Positions 21,441 to 29,001 of a DNA stretch of 64,000 nt are shown piece after piece (the stretch's first letter is position 1; every line of letters starts with the position of its first letter). Source of the stretch: Burkholderiaceae bacterium (GTDB lineage: Bacteria; Pseudomonadota; Gammaproteobacteria; Burkholderiales; Burkholderiaceae_F); assembly GCA_022843955.1 (NCBI GenBank), contig JALHMQ010000025.1, forward strand, positions 1 to 64,000, in the 5' to 3' direction. Made by a program: the position numbers and the translations under genes. The notes beneath the pieces are model-generated. The model ran no database searches, was not told where the DNA came from, and saw only the letters and a program-made list of their open reading frames with translations.

Positions 21441-22373
21441 TCAGGACACGACCTGGTAGTACAGGTTCTGCGGGTGCTTGGCCTGGGCGAAGAAGAACCA
21501 GCGCTCGGCGAGCAGGCCGACATACTGGATCGCCAGCGTGGGCAGCAGCCAGGCCGGCTCGCGCGTCCACAGCGACAGCGCCATCAGCAGGACCGGCAAC
21601 GCGAACGCCAGCAGCAGGAACGCGTGCTTGATGCGCTGGAACATCCACAGCGGCTTGCCGTGGAAAAACTCGCGCGTGTTGAACGCGCCTGCGCTCATCC
21701 CCATCGATGTCTGGCGCAGGTTGGAACCGCGGATGCCGGTGGCCGACTGCAGCGTGGAGCGGTGGCGGATGCCGGCATTGCGCACGAGGGCGGCGCCGCG
21801 CATCAGCGCCGCCAGCAGGGTCACGCCAAGTGCCCACGCCCCCGCATGCAGCGCCGCACCGGACGCGCCGGCCAGCGTCGCCAGGGCGGCGGTCAGCAGC
21901 AGGCCGGAGGCAAGTCCGAGCAGCACGTAGTTGACGACGGTGAGCGGGTACGCCCACTCCTCGATGAACTTCAGGCAGGCGTAGATCATCGCCGTGCACA
22001 GCCACAGCGCCAGCGCCAGCACGATCGCCAGCAGCATCACCGCCGGCAGCAGCCCCGGCAGGACGCCGCTCCACTCGAGCGCGAGCCACAGCGCAACGAT
22101 GCCGATGAACGCCGGCAGCACGATCACCTCGCGTGACAGCCACGAGGTGCGCCACATCAGCACCGCGCGCCACGCGCGCTCGGGGCGACCGAGGTGGAAG
22201 CTGGACGCCACCAGCGACACCAGCAGCAGCACCAGCGCCACCGAAAGCGACGCCAGCAAAAAGCCGCGCGGCAGCTCGCCCTGCAGCAGGCGCGCCACGG
22301 CGAGCGCCACCACTAGGCCCTGCGCGGCACCGGCCAGGGTGGTGAAAATGATCACGGACAAGGCGGGATGCAT
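21441..22373 (-). CDS. soeC: Sulfite dehydrogenase membrane anchor (SoeC/DmsC-like)
   Basis: A 310-residue DmsC-family membrane protein with about eight hydrophobic spans. The conserved loop SSFHLGRPERAWRA (residues ~58-71), with a His near the quinone site, is characteristic of DmsC-type anchors, as is MGMSAGAFNTREFFHG before the last three spans. It follows soeB with a 4-bp gap. In SoeABC the anchor feeds electrons from sulfite oxidation into the quinone pool. DMSO reductase anchors look the same; the sulfite role comes from the pta-xsc setting. Confidence 0.8.
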   Translation of the reverse strand: MHPALSVIIFTTLAGAAQGLVVALAVARLLQGELPRGFLLASLSVALVLLLVSLVASSFHLGRPERAWRAVLMWRTSWLSREVIVLPAFIGIVALWLALEWSGVLPGLLPAVMLLAIVLALALWLCTAMIYACLKFIEEWAYPLTVVNYVLLGLASGLLLTAALATLAGASGAALHAGAWALGVTLLAALMRGAALVRNAGIRHRSTLQSATGIRGSNLRQTSMGMSAGAFNTREFFHGKPLWMFQRIKHAFLLLAFALPVLLMALSLWTREPAWLLPTLAIQYVGLLAERWFFFAQAKHPQNLYYQVVS

Positions 22374-22377
22374 CGGC

Positions 22378-23109
22378 TCAGCGCTTGCGCGAGACCTGCG
22401 TCACCGTCGCCTCGCCGGCCGCGCTGACGCGGTCGGTGATCGCACGGGGCAGGTAGTGGTTGGCGGGCAGCGTCCCCCACTCGGGCATCAGCGCGTAGCC
22501 GCCGCGCTCGCGGATCGCGGTGGCGGCGTCCGAGGCCGGATCGTGGATGTCGCCGAACAGTCGGGCGTTGGTGGGGCAGGCCTTCACGCAGGCGGGCTTG
22601 CGGTCGGCCACCGGCAACTGCGTGTCGTAGATGCGGTCGACGCACAGCGTGCACTTGGTCATCACCTGCCGCTTCTCGTCGATCTCGCGCGCGCCGTAGG
22701 GACAGGCCCAGGCGCAGTACTTGCAGCCGATGCATTTGTCGTAATCGACCAGCACGATGCCGTCTTCCTTGCGCTTGTAGCTGGCACCGGTCGGGCACAC
22801 CGGCACGCACGGCGGCTCCTCGCAATGCAGGCAGCTCTTCGGGAAGTGCACCGTCTGCGTGTCCGGATAACTGCCGACCTCGAAGGTCTGCACCCGGTTG
22901 AAGAACGTGCCGGTGGGATTCGCACCGTAGGCGTTCTCGTCGACCAGCGGGCCGGCACTGCCTGAGGTGTTCCACTCCTTGCAGCTCGTCACGCACGCGT
23001 GGCACCCGACGCAGACGTTCAGATCGATGACGAGTGCCAGCTGCTTGCGGCGCGCGCCGTCGGCAGCGGGCTGCGTGGTGTCGGTGGGGGTCATGTCATC
23101 GAGCTTCAT
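22378..23109 (-). CDS. soeB: Sulfite dehydrogenase iron-sulfur subunit (SoeB/DmsB-like)
   Basis: A 243-residue ferredoxin-type subunit with four cysteine clusters for four [4Fe-4S] centres: CVGCHACVTSC (residues ~33-43), CLHCEEPPCVPVC, CIGCKYCAWAC and CTLC paired with CVKAC. No Tat or Sec signal is present, so the complex faces the cytoplasm, as SoeABC does. A second possible start, 15 bp inside (MTPTDTT), cannot be excluded. The gene is separated from soeA by an unusual 850-bp non-coding stretch of repeats, while soeC follows by 4 bp. Confidence 0.82.
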   Translation of the reverse strand: MKLDDMTPTDTTQPAADGARRKQLALVIDLNVCVGCHACVTSCKEWNTSGSAGPLVDENAYGANPTGTFFNRVQTFEVGSYPDTQTVHFPKSCLHCEEPPCVPVCPTGASYKRKEDGIVLVDYDKCIGCKYCAWACPYGAREIDEKRQVMTKCTLCVDRIYDTQLPVADRKPACVKACPTNARLFGDIHDPASDAATAIRERGGYALMPEWGTLPANHYLPRAITDRVSAAGEATVTQVSRKR

Positions 23110-23959
23110 CGGTCGTCAGGCGTTCCAGGCACCGGGGAACGATGCAGGCACGCAGAGTGATGCACCGCTTCCGTCGTCCCGGCGCAGGCCGGGACCCAAG
23201 TTGACCCGCGCGAGATTGGGCCCCGGCCTGCGCCGGGGCGACGACCAAGCGTGCGCCTTGCTTCGACATCCCTCTCCGCGGACGGGGAGAGGGCCAGGGT
23301 GAGGGGCGAGCCTTCACCTGCCCTGCTCTCGAAGCCGCCGAGCAGCGCAGGGCGGGCCGGGGCAGTCGGTCGCCCACTGTTCGAAGCACGTGGCGCGGCG
23401 AAGCCGCGATCGTGCGAGTTTGGGCGACCACCGGCCTGACCGAGCAGCGCAGGGCAGCCGCGCAGCGGCCGGCTTCGCGGGCGCGCCTTTCTTTGGTTAC
23501 TTTCTTTGGCAAGACAGTGACCGGCCCCGCGGCCGTGAAGCGGGTGCGGCGAGAAAGCACATCCGCACCTCAACGACGATCCAGAGCCAAGCGCAAGAGA
23601 CGCTAGGTTCCCGCTTTCGCGGGAACGACAGCGAGGTGTTACCGCCGCGTCGCCACTTGCTGCAACCATCGTTGATGACGACGCTGACTGCGCACGCTGC
23701 AGCGTAGAAGTCAACTTGGGCCCCGGCCTGCGCCGGGGCGACGACGAGACTGCGCGCAAGCTTTGCGAGGTTGAGATCACACCGATCGCAGTTGTGGTCA
23801 AACCGAGCAAGATTGTGCCCACGACACTGGGGCGATCCGCAGGTGAGCGCCTGCGCGGGAACGACGAAGCCTCGCGCCCGACGCGACGGCAGATCATCGG
23901 CGCTCTCTCTCGCACCCTCACCTCTACCCCCACGCGCACCTCCACCCACCCGCGCACAC
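23110..23959. repeat. Cluster of REP-like palindromes and dispersed intergenic repeats between soeA and soeB
   Basis: An 850-bp gene-free stretch inside an otherwise tight operon. It holds several perfect palindromes: GTCCCGGC-gcag-GCCGGGAC (23176-23195), CCCCGGC-ctgc-GCCGGGG twice (23221-23238 and 23721-23738), CCCTCTCC/GGAGAGGG (23270-23293) and GTTCCCGC-tttc-GCGGGAAC (23607-23626). CCCAAGTTGAC (23195-23205) recurs inverted at 23710-23720. The 15-mer CGAGCAGCGCAGGGC is repeated at 23338 and 23440. TTTCTTTGGTTAC followed by TTTCTTTGGCAAG lies at 23488-23513. Short frames here show no protein-like features. A related hairpin lies at 58232-58251. This looks like accumulated REP/BIME-type elements without a RAYT transposase. 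Confidence 0.8.
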
Positions 23960-26917
23960 TCACTTGCGCCCTCGAGCAAAGAAGTTCACCACCTGCTCCA
24001 CCCGCCCCGCCACCCCAGGCACCGTCGGCACTGCCGCGACTTGCGGCGACGTCACCTCCGGCTCATCCGCCGCCGCGGGGCGAATGCGTACGCGCACGTC
24101 GTACCAGCCGGCCTGGCCGGTGATCGGGTCGGAGTTGCTGACGCTGCGGCCAGGCGCGCCAGCCAGCGGCAGTTCCTCGCTGATGAGATGGTTGAGCAGG
24201 AAGCCCTTGCGCGACTCGTCGGCGTCGGCATCGAGCTGCCAGGCGCCCTGGGCCTTGCCGATCGCGTTCCAGGTCCACACGGTGCCCGGCTCCACCGCCT
24301 CGGAGTAGCGCGCCATGCAGCGCACCCGGCCCCACTGGCTCTCCACCCACAGCCAGCCGCCATCGCCGACACCGGCGGCACGCGCGGTGAGCGGATTGAC
24401 GAACAGATAGTTGTGCGAATGGATCTGCCGCAGCCAGGCGTTCTGCGAGTCCCAGGAGTGGTACATCGCCATCGGTCGCTGCGTGACCGCGTGCAGCGGA
24501 AAATCGCCGGTGTCCGTGGCGGCGTCTTCGAGCGGCGGATACCAGAACGGCAGCGGATCGAAGTAGGTGTCGATGCGCTCGCGCAAGTCGGCAGGCGGCG
24601 TGCGCCGGCTGCCCTTGCCGCGCGCGGCCAGGCGAAAGTTCTGCAGGATGTCCGAGTAGATGGCGATCTGGATCGCATCGCTTTTCTGCCGGAAACCGTT
24701 TTCAACAGAGAAGTCGAGGTAATCGCGGTTCCAGTTGCGCATGTAGTGCATGCGCTGCGGCATCACGTAGTGGAACGCGCAGTTGTTCTGCGCGTACATC
24801 TGCCACTGTTTCAGGTTGGGCTCACCCTTGAGTGACTTGCTGCCGTCAGCACCTCGCCAGCCGGCGAGAAAGCCAATGCCGGGCCGGTGCTCGAAGTTGA
24901 CGATGAAGTCCGGGTAGTCGCGGAACTTGCGCGCGCCATCCGCCGTGGTGAAGGCGGGCAGCTTCAACCGGGAAGCGAGTTCGACCAGCACCTCCTGGAA
25001 CGGCCGACACTGGCCGGTGGGCGGCACCACCGGCACGCGCACCGAATCGGCCGGCCCGTCGAACTCGCTGATCGGCCGGTCGAGCATGCTCATCGCATCG
25101 TGCCGCTCGAGATATGTGGTGTCGGGGAGCACGAGGTCGGCAAACGCCACCATCTCGCTCTGGAACGCGTCGCACACGACGAGAAACGGCAGCTTGTACT
25201 CGCCGGTGGCTTCATCACGCTCGTTGAGCAGCGCCCGCACCTGCATCGTGTTCATGGTCGAGTTCCACGCCATGTTCGCCATGAAGATCAGCAGCGTGTC
25301 GATGCGGTACGGGTCGCCGCGCACGGCGTTGGTGATGACGTTGTGCATCAGCCCGTGCGCCGACAGCGGGTGCTCCCAGGAGAAGCCCTTGTCGATGCGG
25401 ATGGGCGTGCCGTCGTCGTGGATGGCGAGTTCGTCCGGATGCGCCGGAAAACCCAGCGGCGCACCGGGCAGCGGCGTGTTCGGCTGCACCTGCTCGGGTG
25501 AGTGGATGGTGCGGTAATTAGGCGCGATGTGGCGCGGGTACGGCGCCTTGTGACGGAAGCCACCAGGGCGATCGATGGTGCCGATCAGGCTCATCAGCAC
25601 GCTGAGCGCACGCACCGTCTGGAACCCGTTGGAGTGAGCCGCCAGCCCGCGCATCGCGTGGAACGCCACCGGGCGGCCGATCACCTTGTCGTGCTGCGTG
25701 CCCCACACGTCGGTCCACGCGATGGGCAGTTCGAACGCCTGCTGCATCGCCGTCTCGCCGATCTCGCGCGCGAGCCGGCGGATCCGCTCGGCACCAATGC
25801 CGGTGATCGTCTCGGCCCAGGCCGGCGTGCAGTCGGCCACGCGCGCCTTCAGCAACTCGAACGCGGTGGCGACCGGCGTGCCATCGGCCAGCGTGTAGCG
25901 ACCTTCGAGTGCCGGGTCGACGTCGCGCGCGCTGTCGGTCTGCGCGCGTTGCGCGCTCCCGGTGCGGCGGTCCCACACCAGCTTGTTGTGCGGCTGGCGA
26001 CCATCGGGCGCCGGCCCGGCGCCGACATCGAAGGCGAACAGGCCGTCGCGTTCGCCGCCACCGAGCACCACCAGGTTCGGCGCGTTGGTATAGCGCAGCA
26101 GGAAGTCGCGATCGATCAGGTCGGCGGCGATCAGCTCGTGCATCAGCGCCATGAACAGCGCGCCGTCGGTGCCGGGCCGGATCGGGATCCACTCGTCGGC
26201 AATCGCCGAGTAGCCGGTGCGCACCGGGTTGATCGAGATGAAGCGGCCGCCGTCGCGCTTGAACTTGCTGATGGCGATCTTCAGCGGGTTCGAATGATGA
26301 TCCTCGGCGGTGCCGATCATCACGAACAACCGCGCGCGGTCCAGATCGGGACCGCCGAATTCCCAGAAGCTGCCGCCGATGGTGTAGATCATCCCGGCCG
26401 CCATGTTGACCGAGCAGAAGCCGCCGTGCGCCGCATAGTTCGGCGTGCCGAACTGACGCGCGAAGAGCCCCGTCAGCGCCTGCATCTGGTCGCGCCCGGT
26501 GAACAACGCGAACTTCTTCGGGTCGGTGGCGCGGATCTTCGCCAGCCGTTCGCCAAGGATCTCGAGCGTGCGCTCCCAGCTGATCGGCTCGAACTCGCCG
26601 GCACCGCGCTCGCTGCCTTGCTTGCGCAGCAGCGGTTGCGTCAGCCGCGCCGGCGAGTGCTGCTTCATGATCCCGGCCGAGCCCTTGGCGCAGATCACGC
26701 CCTTGTTGATCGGGTGATCGGGATTGCCGTCGATGTAGCGCACCGCGCCGTCGCGCAGATGCACGCGAATGCCGCAGCGGCATGCGCACATGTAGCAGGT
26801 GGTGGTCTTGACCTCGTTGGTCGAGCCCGGCGCCGGATCGGCGAGCGGATCGTGCAGCGGCGCAGGCGACAGCAGCGCAGGTGACAGCGCAGGCGACAGC
26901 AGATCAGTGAGCTTCAT
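23960..26917 (-). CDS. soeA: Sulfite dehydrogenase molybdopterin subunit (SoeA-like)
   Basis: The ATG at 26917 overlaps the pta stop (ATGA). The product is a 985-residue molybdopterin oxidoreductase of the DMSO-reductase superfamily. A Ser/Pro-rich leader (LLSPALSPALLSPAP, from near-repeated DNA) precedes the N-terminal [4Fe-4S] motif CYMCACRC with a fourth Cys in GVICAKGS. FCSVNMAAGM contains a candidate Mo-ligating Cys. The C-terminal MGD-binding domain includes HSHNYLFVNP and GQAGWYDVRV. No Tat signal is present, which fits cytoplasmic SoeA and argues against an exported DMSO or TMAO reductase. It would oxidise sulfite released by Xsc and CuyA to sulfate. Confidence 0.82.
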   Translation of the reverse strand: MKLTDLLSPALSPALLSPAPLHDPLADPAPGSTNEVKTTTCYMCACRCGIRVHLRDGAVRYIDGNPDHPINKGVICAKGSAGIMKQHSPARLTQPLLRKQGSERGAGEFEPISWERTLEILGERLAKIRATDPKKFALFTGRDQMQALTGLFARQFGTPNYAAHGGFCSVNMAAGMIYTIGGSFWEFGGPDLDRARLFVMIGTAEDHHSNPLKIAISKFKRDGGRFISINPVRTGYSAIADEWIPIRPGTDGALFMALMHELIAADLIDRDFLLRYTNAPNLVVLGGGERDGLFAFDVGAGPAPDGRQPHNKLVWDRRTGSAQRAQTDSARDVDPALEGRYTLADGTPVATAFELLKARVADCTPAWAETITGIGAERIRRLAREIGETAMQQAFELPIAWTDVWGTQHDKVIGRPVAFHAMRGLAAHSNGFQTVRALSVLMSLIGTIDRPGGFRHKAPYPRHIAPNYRTIHSPEQVQPNTPLPGAPLGFPAHPDELAIHDDGTPIRIDKGFSWEHPLSAHGLMHNVITNAVRGDPYRIDTLLIFMANMAWNSTMNTMQVRALLNERDEATGEYKLPFLVVCDAFQSEMVAFADLVLPDTTYLERHDAMSMLDRPISEFDGPADSVRVPVVPPTGQCRPFQEVLVELASRLKLPAFTTADGARKFRDYPDFIVNFEHRPGIGFLAGWRGADGSKSLKGEPNLKQWQMYAQNNCAFHYVMPQRMHYMRNWNRDYLDFSVENGFRQKSDAIQIAIYSDILQNFRLAARGKGSRRTPPADLRERIDTYFDPLPFWYPPLEDAATDTGDFPLHAVTQRPMAMYHSWDSQNAWLRQIHSHNYLFVNPLTARAAGVGDGGWLWVESQWGRVRCMARYSEAVEPGTVWTWNAIGKAQGAWQLDADADESRKGFLLNHLISEELPLAGAPGRSVSNSDPITGQAGWYDVRVRIRPAAADEPEVTSPQVAAVPTVPGVAGRVEQVVNFFARGRK

Positions 26918-27885
26918 CGGTCGGCGAGCAAGGCAGCAGCCTGGCCGAGGGCCACGCGTATGGCGAGCGCGGCGGAAGCCAGGCGGATGTGCATCGAATC
27001 GGCGCGCGAGTTCAGCGCAAGCGGCACCTTGGCCCCGAGCACCACACCGCCGCACTCGCCCCCGCCGATGTAGTTGAACGACTTGTAGAGCATGTTGCCG
27101 CAGTGCAGATCCGGCACCAGCAACAGGTCGGGATCTCCGGCCACCTCGGAGACGATGCCCTTCTGGCGCGCGGAGTCGGCCGAAATGGCGTTGTCGAAAC
27201 CGAACGGACCATCGACGATCGCCAATGGCAACTGACCACGCGCGCTCATCTGCACCAGCGCCGCGGCATCGAGCGTCGCGGGCATGGTCGGGCTCACTGT
27301 TTCGACCGCAGCCACGATCGCCACCTTAGGCCGGCGCACGCCGAGGCTGTGCAGCAGTCGGATCGCGTTGTCGAGGATGTCGCGCTTTTCCATCAGCCCG
27401 GGCGTGACATTGACCACGCAATCGGCCACGGCCAGCAGCTTGTGATAGCGCGGCAGGTCGAACACGAACGCGTGGCTCACGCGGGTGGCAGTGCGCAGGC
27501 CGTTGTCCTTGTTGACGATCGAGGACATCAGCTCGTCGGTGTGCAGCGAGCCTTTCATCAATCCGGCGAGTTGGCCGTCGCGCGCCAATTCAGCGGCACG
27601 CTGTGCAGACTCGCGCGGACCGCCGGTGGTGCAGATGACCTCGAAGTCGTCGCGCACCACGGCGGCGGCTTCGGCGGCACGCTGCAGCACGTCGCGCGGG
27701 CCGATCAGCACCGGACGCGCCAGACCGCGCCGTGCGATCTGCGCCGCCGCCAGCATCGACGCCTGGTCGCCCGGGTGCACGATGCCCAGCGGCAGGTCGC
27801 TGCGCACGCTGGCGATCAGCGCGTCCAGGCGCGGATGCGCCACGGCAGCGGCGTTCAGCGCGGTCGGTTCGGGCAGGCGGTCCAC
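26914..27885 (-). CDS. pta: Phosphate acetyltransferase (Pta)
   Basis: A 323-residue phosphate acetyl/butyryl-transferase from a GTG at 27885 with AGGAGA upstream; longer frames run into the regulator spacer and are not family-like. Features are LDALIASVRSDLPLGIVHPG at the N-terminus, MKGSLHTDELM, RVSHAFVFDLP, the active-site stretch GPFGFDNAIS and the C-terminal GGGECGGVVLGAKVP. It converts the acetyl phosphate made by Xsc to acetyl-CoA. It is the short single-domain Pta typical of sulfonate operons. Its TGA overlaps the soeA start, tying acetyl phosphate use and sulfite oxidation into one transcript. Confidence 0.88.
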   Translation of the reverse strand: MDRLPEPTALNAAAVAHPRLDALIASVRSDLPLGIVHPGDQASMLAAAQIARRGLARPVLIGPRDVLQRAAEAAAVVRDDFEVICTTGGPRESAQRAAELARDGQLAGLMKGSLHTDELMSSIVNKDNGLRTATRVSHAFVFDLPRYHKLLAVADCVVNVTPGLMEKRDILDNAIRLLHSLGVRRPKVAIVAAVETVSPTMPATLDAAALVQMSARGQLPLAIVDGPFGFDNAISADSARQKGIVSEVAGDPDLLLVPDLHCGNMLYKSFNYIGGGECGGVVLGAKVPLALNSRADSMHIRLASAALAIRVALGQAAALLADR

Positions 27886-27943
27886 GGTGTGTCTCCTGGG
27901 CGGGTGCGCGCGCGTACGCGGCACCTCGGTTGTTGTGGACACA

Positions 27944-28744
27944 TCACGGCGCGAATGTGGCGGAGATCCGCGCCGCCGCCTCGTGCAGCTTGGGCGCGAA
28001 CTCGATCGCGCGCGCCAGCGGCAGGCGCGCGGTGGCGGCGTGCACCGCGACCGCGGCGATGACCTCGCCGGTGGCATCGCGCACCGGCACCGCCACGCAG
28101 GCCACACCCACCACGTATTCCTCGTTGTCGACGGCGTAGCCGTTGGCGGCGATGCGATCGAGTTCGCTCGCCAGCAGCGAACGGTCAGTGATCGTGCGTT
28201 CGGTGAAGCGTGGCAACGGCAGCGTGGCCACCAGCTGCGCGCGTTCGGCGGCCGGCTTGAAGGCCAGCAGCAGCTTGCCGCTGGCGCTGCAATGCGGCGG
28301 CAGCGCGGTGCCGGCGGGCAGATGCAGCCGCAGCGGCCAGTCGGCCTCGACGCGGTCCAGATACACCAGCTCGCCCTTGCGCAGCATCGACAGGTTGCAG
28401 GTCTCGCCGACATCGGCCACCAACTTGCGCAGGATCACGCGGCGCTGGCTGGCCACGCGGTCATTGGTGAGCACGTCGAGCGCAAAGCGCGCCAGGCGCG
28501 GACCGACCACATAGGCGCGACCGCTCGGCTCGCGCATCACCAGGCCGGCCTCTTCGAACAGCGCCAAGGTCCGGTGCAGCGACGGCTTGGGCATGCGCGT
28601 GGCGAGCATCAGCTCGGCCAGCGTCACCGGCTCGCCGGCGCGCACCAGCCGCTCCAGCACCGAAAACGCCTTCAGCGTGGACGAGTTTTCCAGCGCGGCG
28701 TCCTTGCGGACCCGCTCCGGCGGCAGCGGCAGCACGTTCGACAT
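27944..28744 (-). CDS. IclR-family regulator of the xsc/pta-soe region
   Basis: A 266-residue protein with an N-terminal winged helix (residues ~23-85; TLKAFSVLERLV, PKPSLHRTLALFEEAGLV) and an IclR effector domain (VGETCNLSML, VYLDRVEADWPLR, CSASGKLLLA, VDNEEYVVGV). It is divergent from xsc and lies 58 bp upstream of pta on the pta strand, so it can control both directions. Similarity to the IclR proteins at 36558-37325 and 51758-52555 is visible in the shared VGETCN and LDRVE/LQRVE blocks. Effector unknown; sulfoacetaldehyde or a sulfonate precursor is plausible. Confidence 0.88.
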   Translation of the reverse strand: MSNVLPLPPERVRKDAALENSSTLKAFSVLERLVRAGEPVTLAELMLATRMPKPSLHRTLALFEEAGLVMREPSGRAYVVGPRLARFALDVLTNDRVASQRRVILRKLVADVGETCNLSMLRKGELVYLDRVEADWPLRLHLPAGTALPPHCSASGKLLLAFKPAAERAQLVATLPLPRFTERTITDRSLLASELDRIAANGYAVDNEEYVVGVACVAVPVRDATGEVIAAVAVHAATARLPLARAIEFAPKLHEAAARISATFAP

Positions 28745-29001
28745 GGCCAGACTCTAGCGCAAGCGTTCCGGCCATTCAACCATTTCGTTCGACAGGTTGG
28801 AACGAATACTTGATGAAGGGGCGGTTCTCGCCTATTGTTCCGGCTTTTGGAACGCTGTATCTCTATTAGCGGTACAGCCCAACTTCGCCAGACTGAACCG
28901 CCTCGCACTTTGCGGCGGATCGACTTCCCTGCCAAGGGCGCGACGACATCGGCGTTCGTCTGCGCCCGCCTGACCCCACGACTCGCCGCTGGAGACACGC
29001 G
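28745..29001. promoter_or_regulatory. Divergent control region iclR / xsc with two inverted repeats
   Basis: A 257-bp gap between divergent genes. TTCGTTC (28784-28790) and GAACGAA (28800-28806) form a perfect 7-bp inverted repeat with a 9-base centre. GTTCC (28837-28841) and GGAAC (28849-28853) form a second with a 7-base centre. GTTCCGGC occurs at 28765 and again at 28837. This stretch is more AT-rich than its surroundings. These are the best candidates for IclR operators; promoter hexamers are not clear by eye. Confidence 0.5.

Noticed and set aside
23110-23959. A small gene or insertion sequence between soeB and soeA
   Set aside because: All short frames here translate to Arg/Pro-rich nonsense, and no transposase or terminal-repeat pair with target duplication is visible; palindromic repeats explain the stretch better.
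21441-26917. DMSO or TMAO reductase (DmsABC)
   Set aside because: The catalytic subunit lacks a Tat signal and is translationally coupled to pta next to xsc, which fits cytoplasmic sulfite dehydrogenase SoeABC better.
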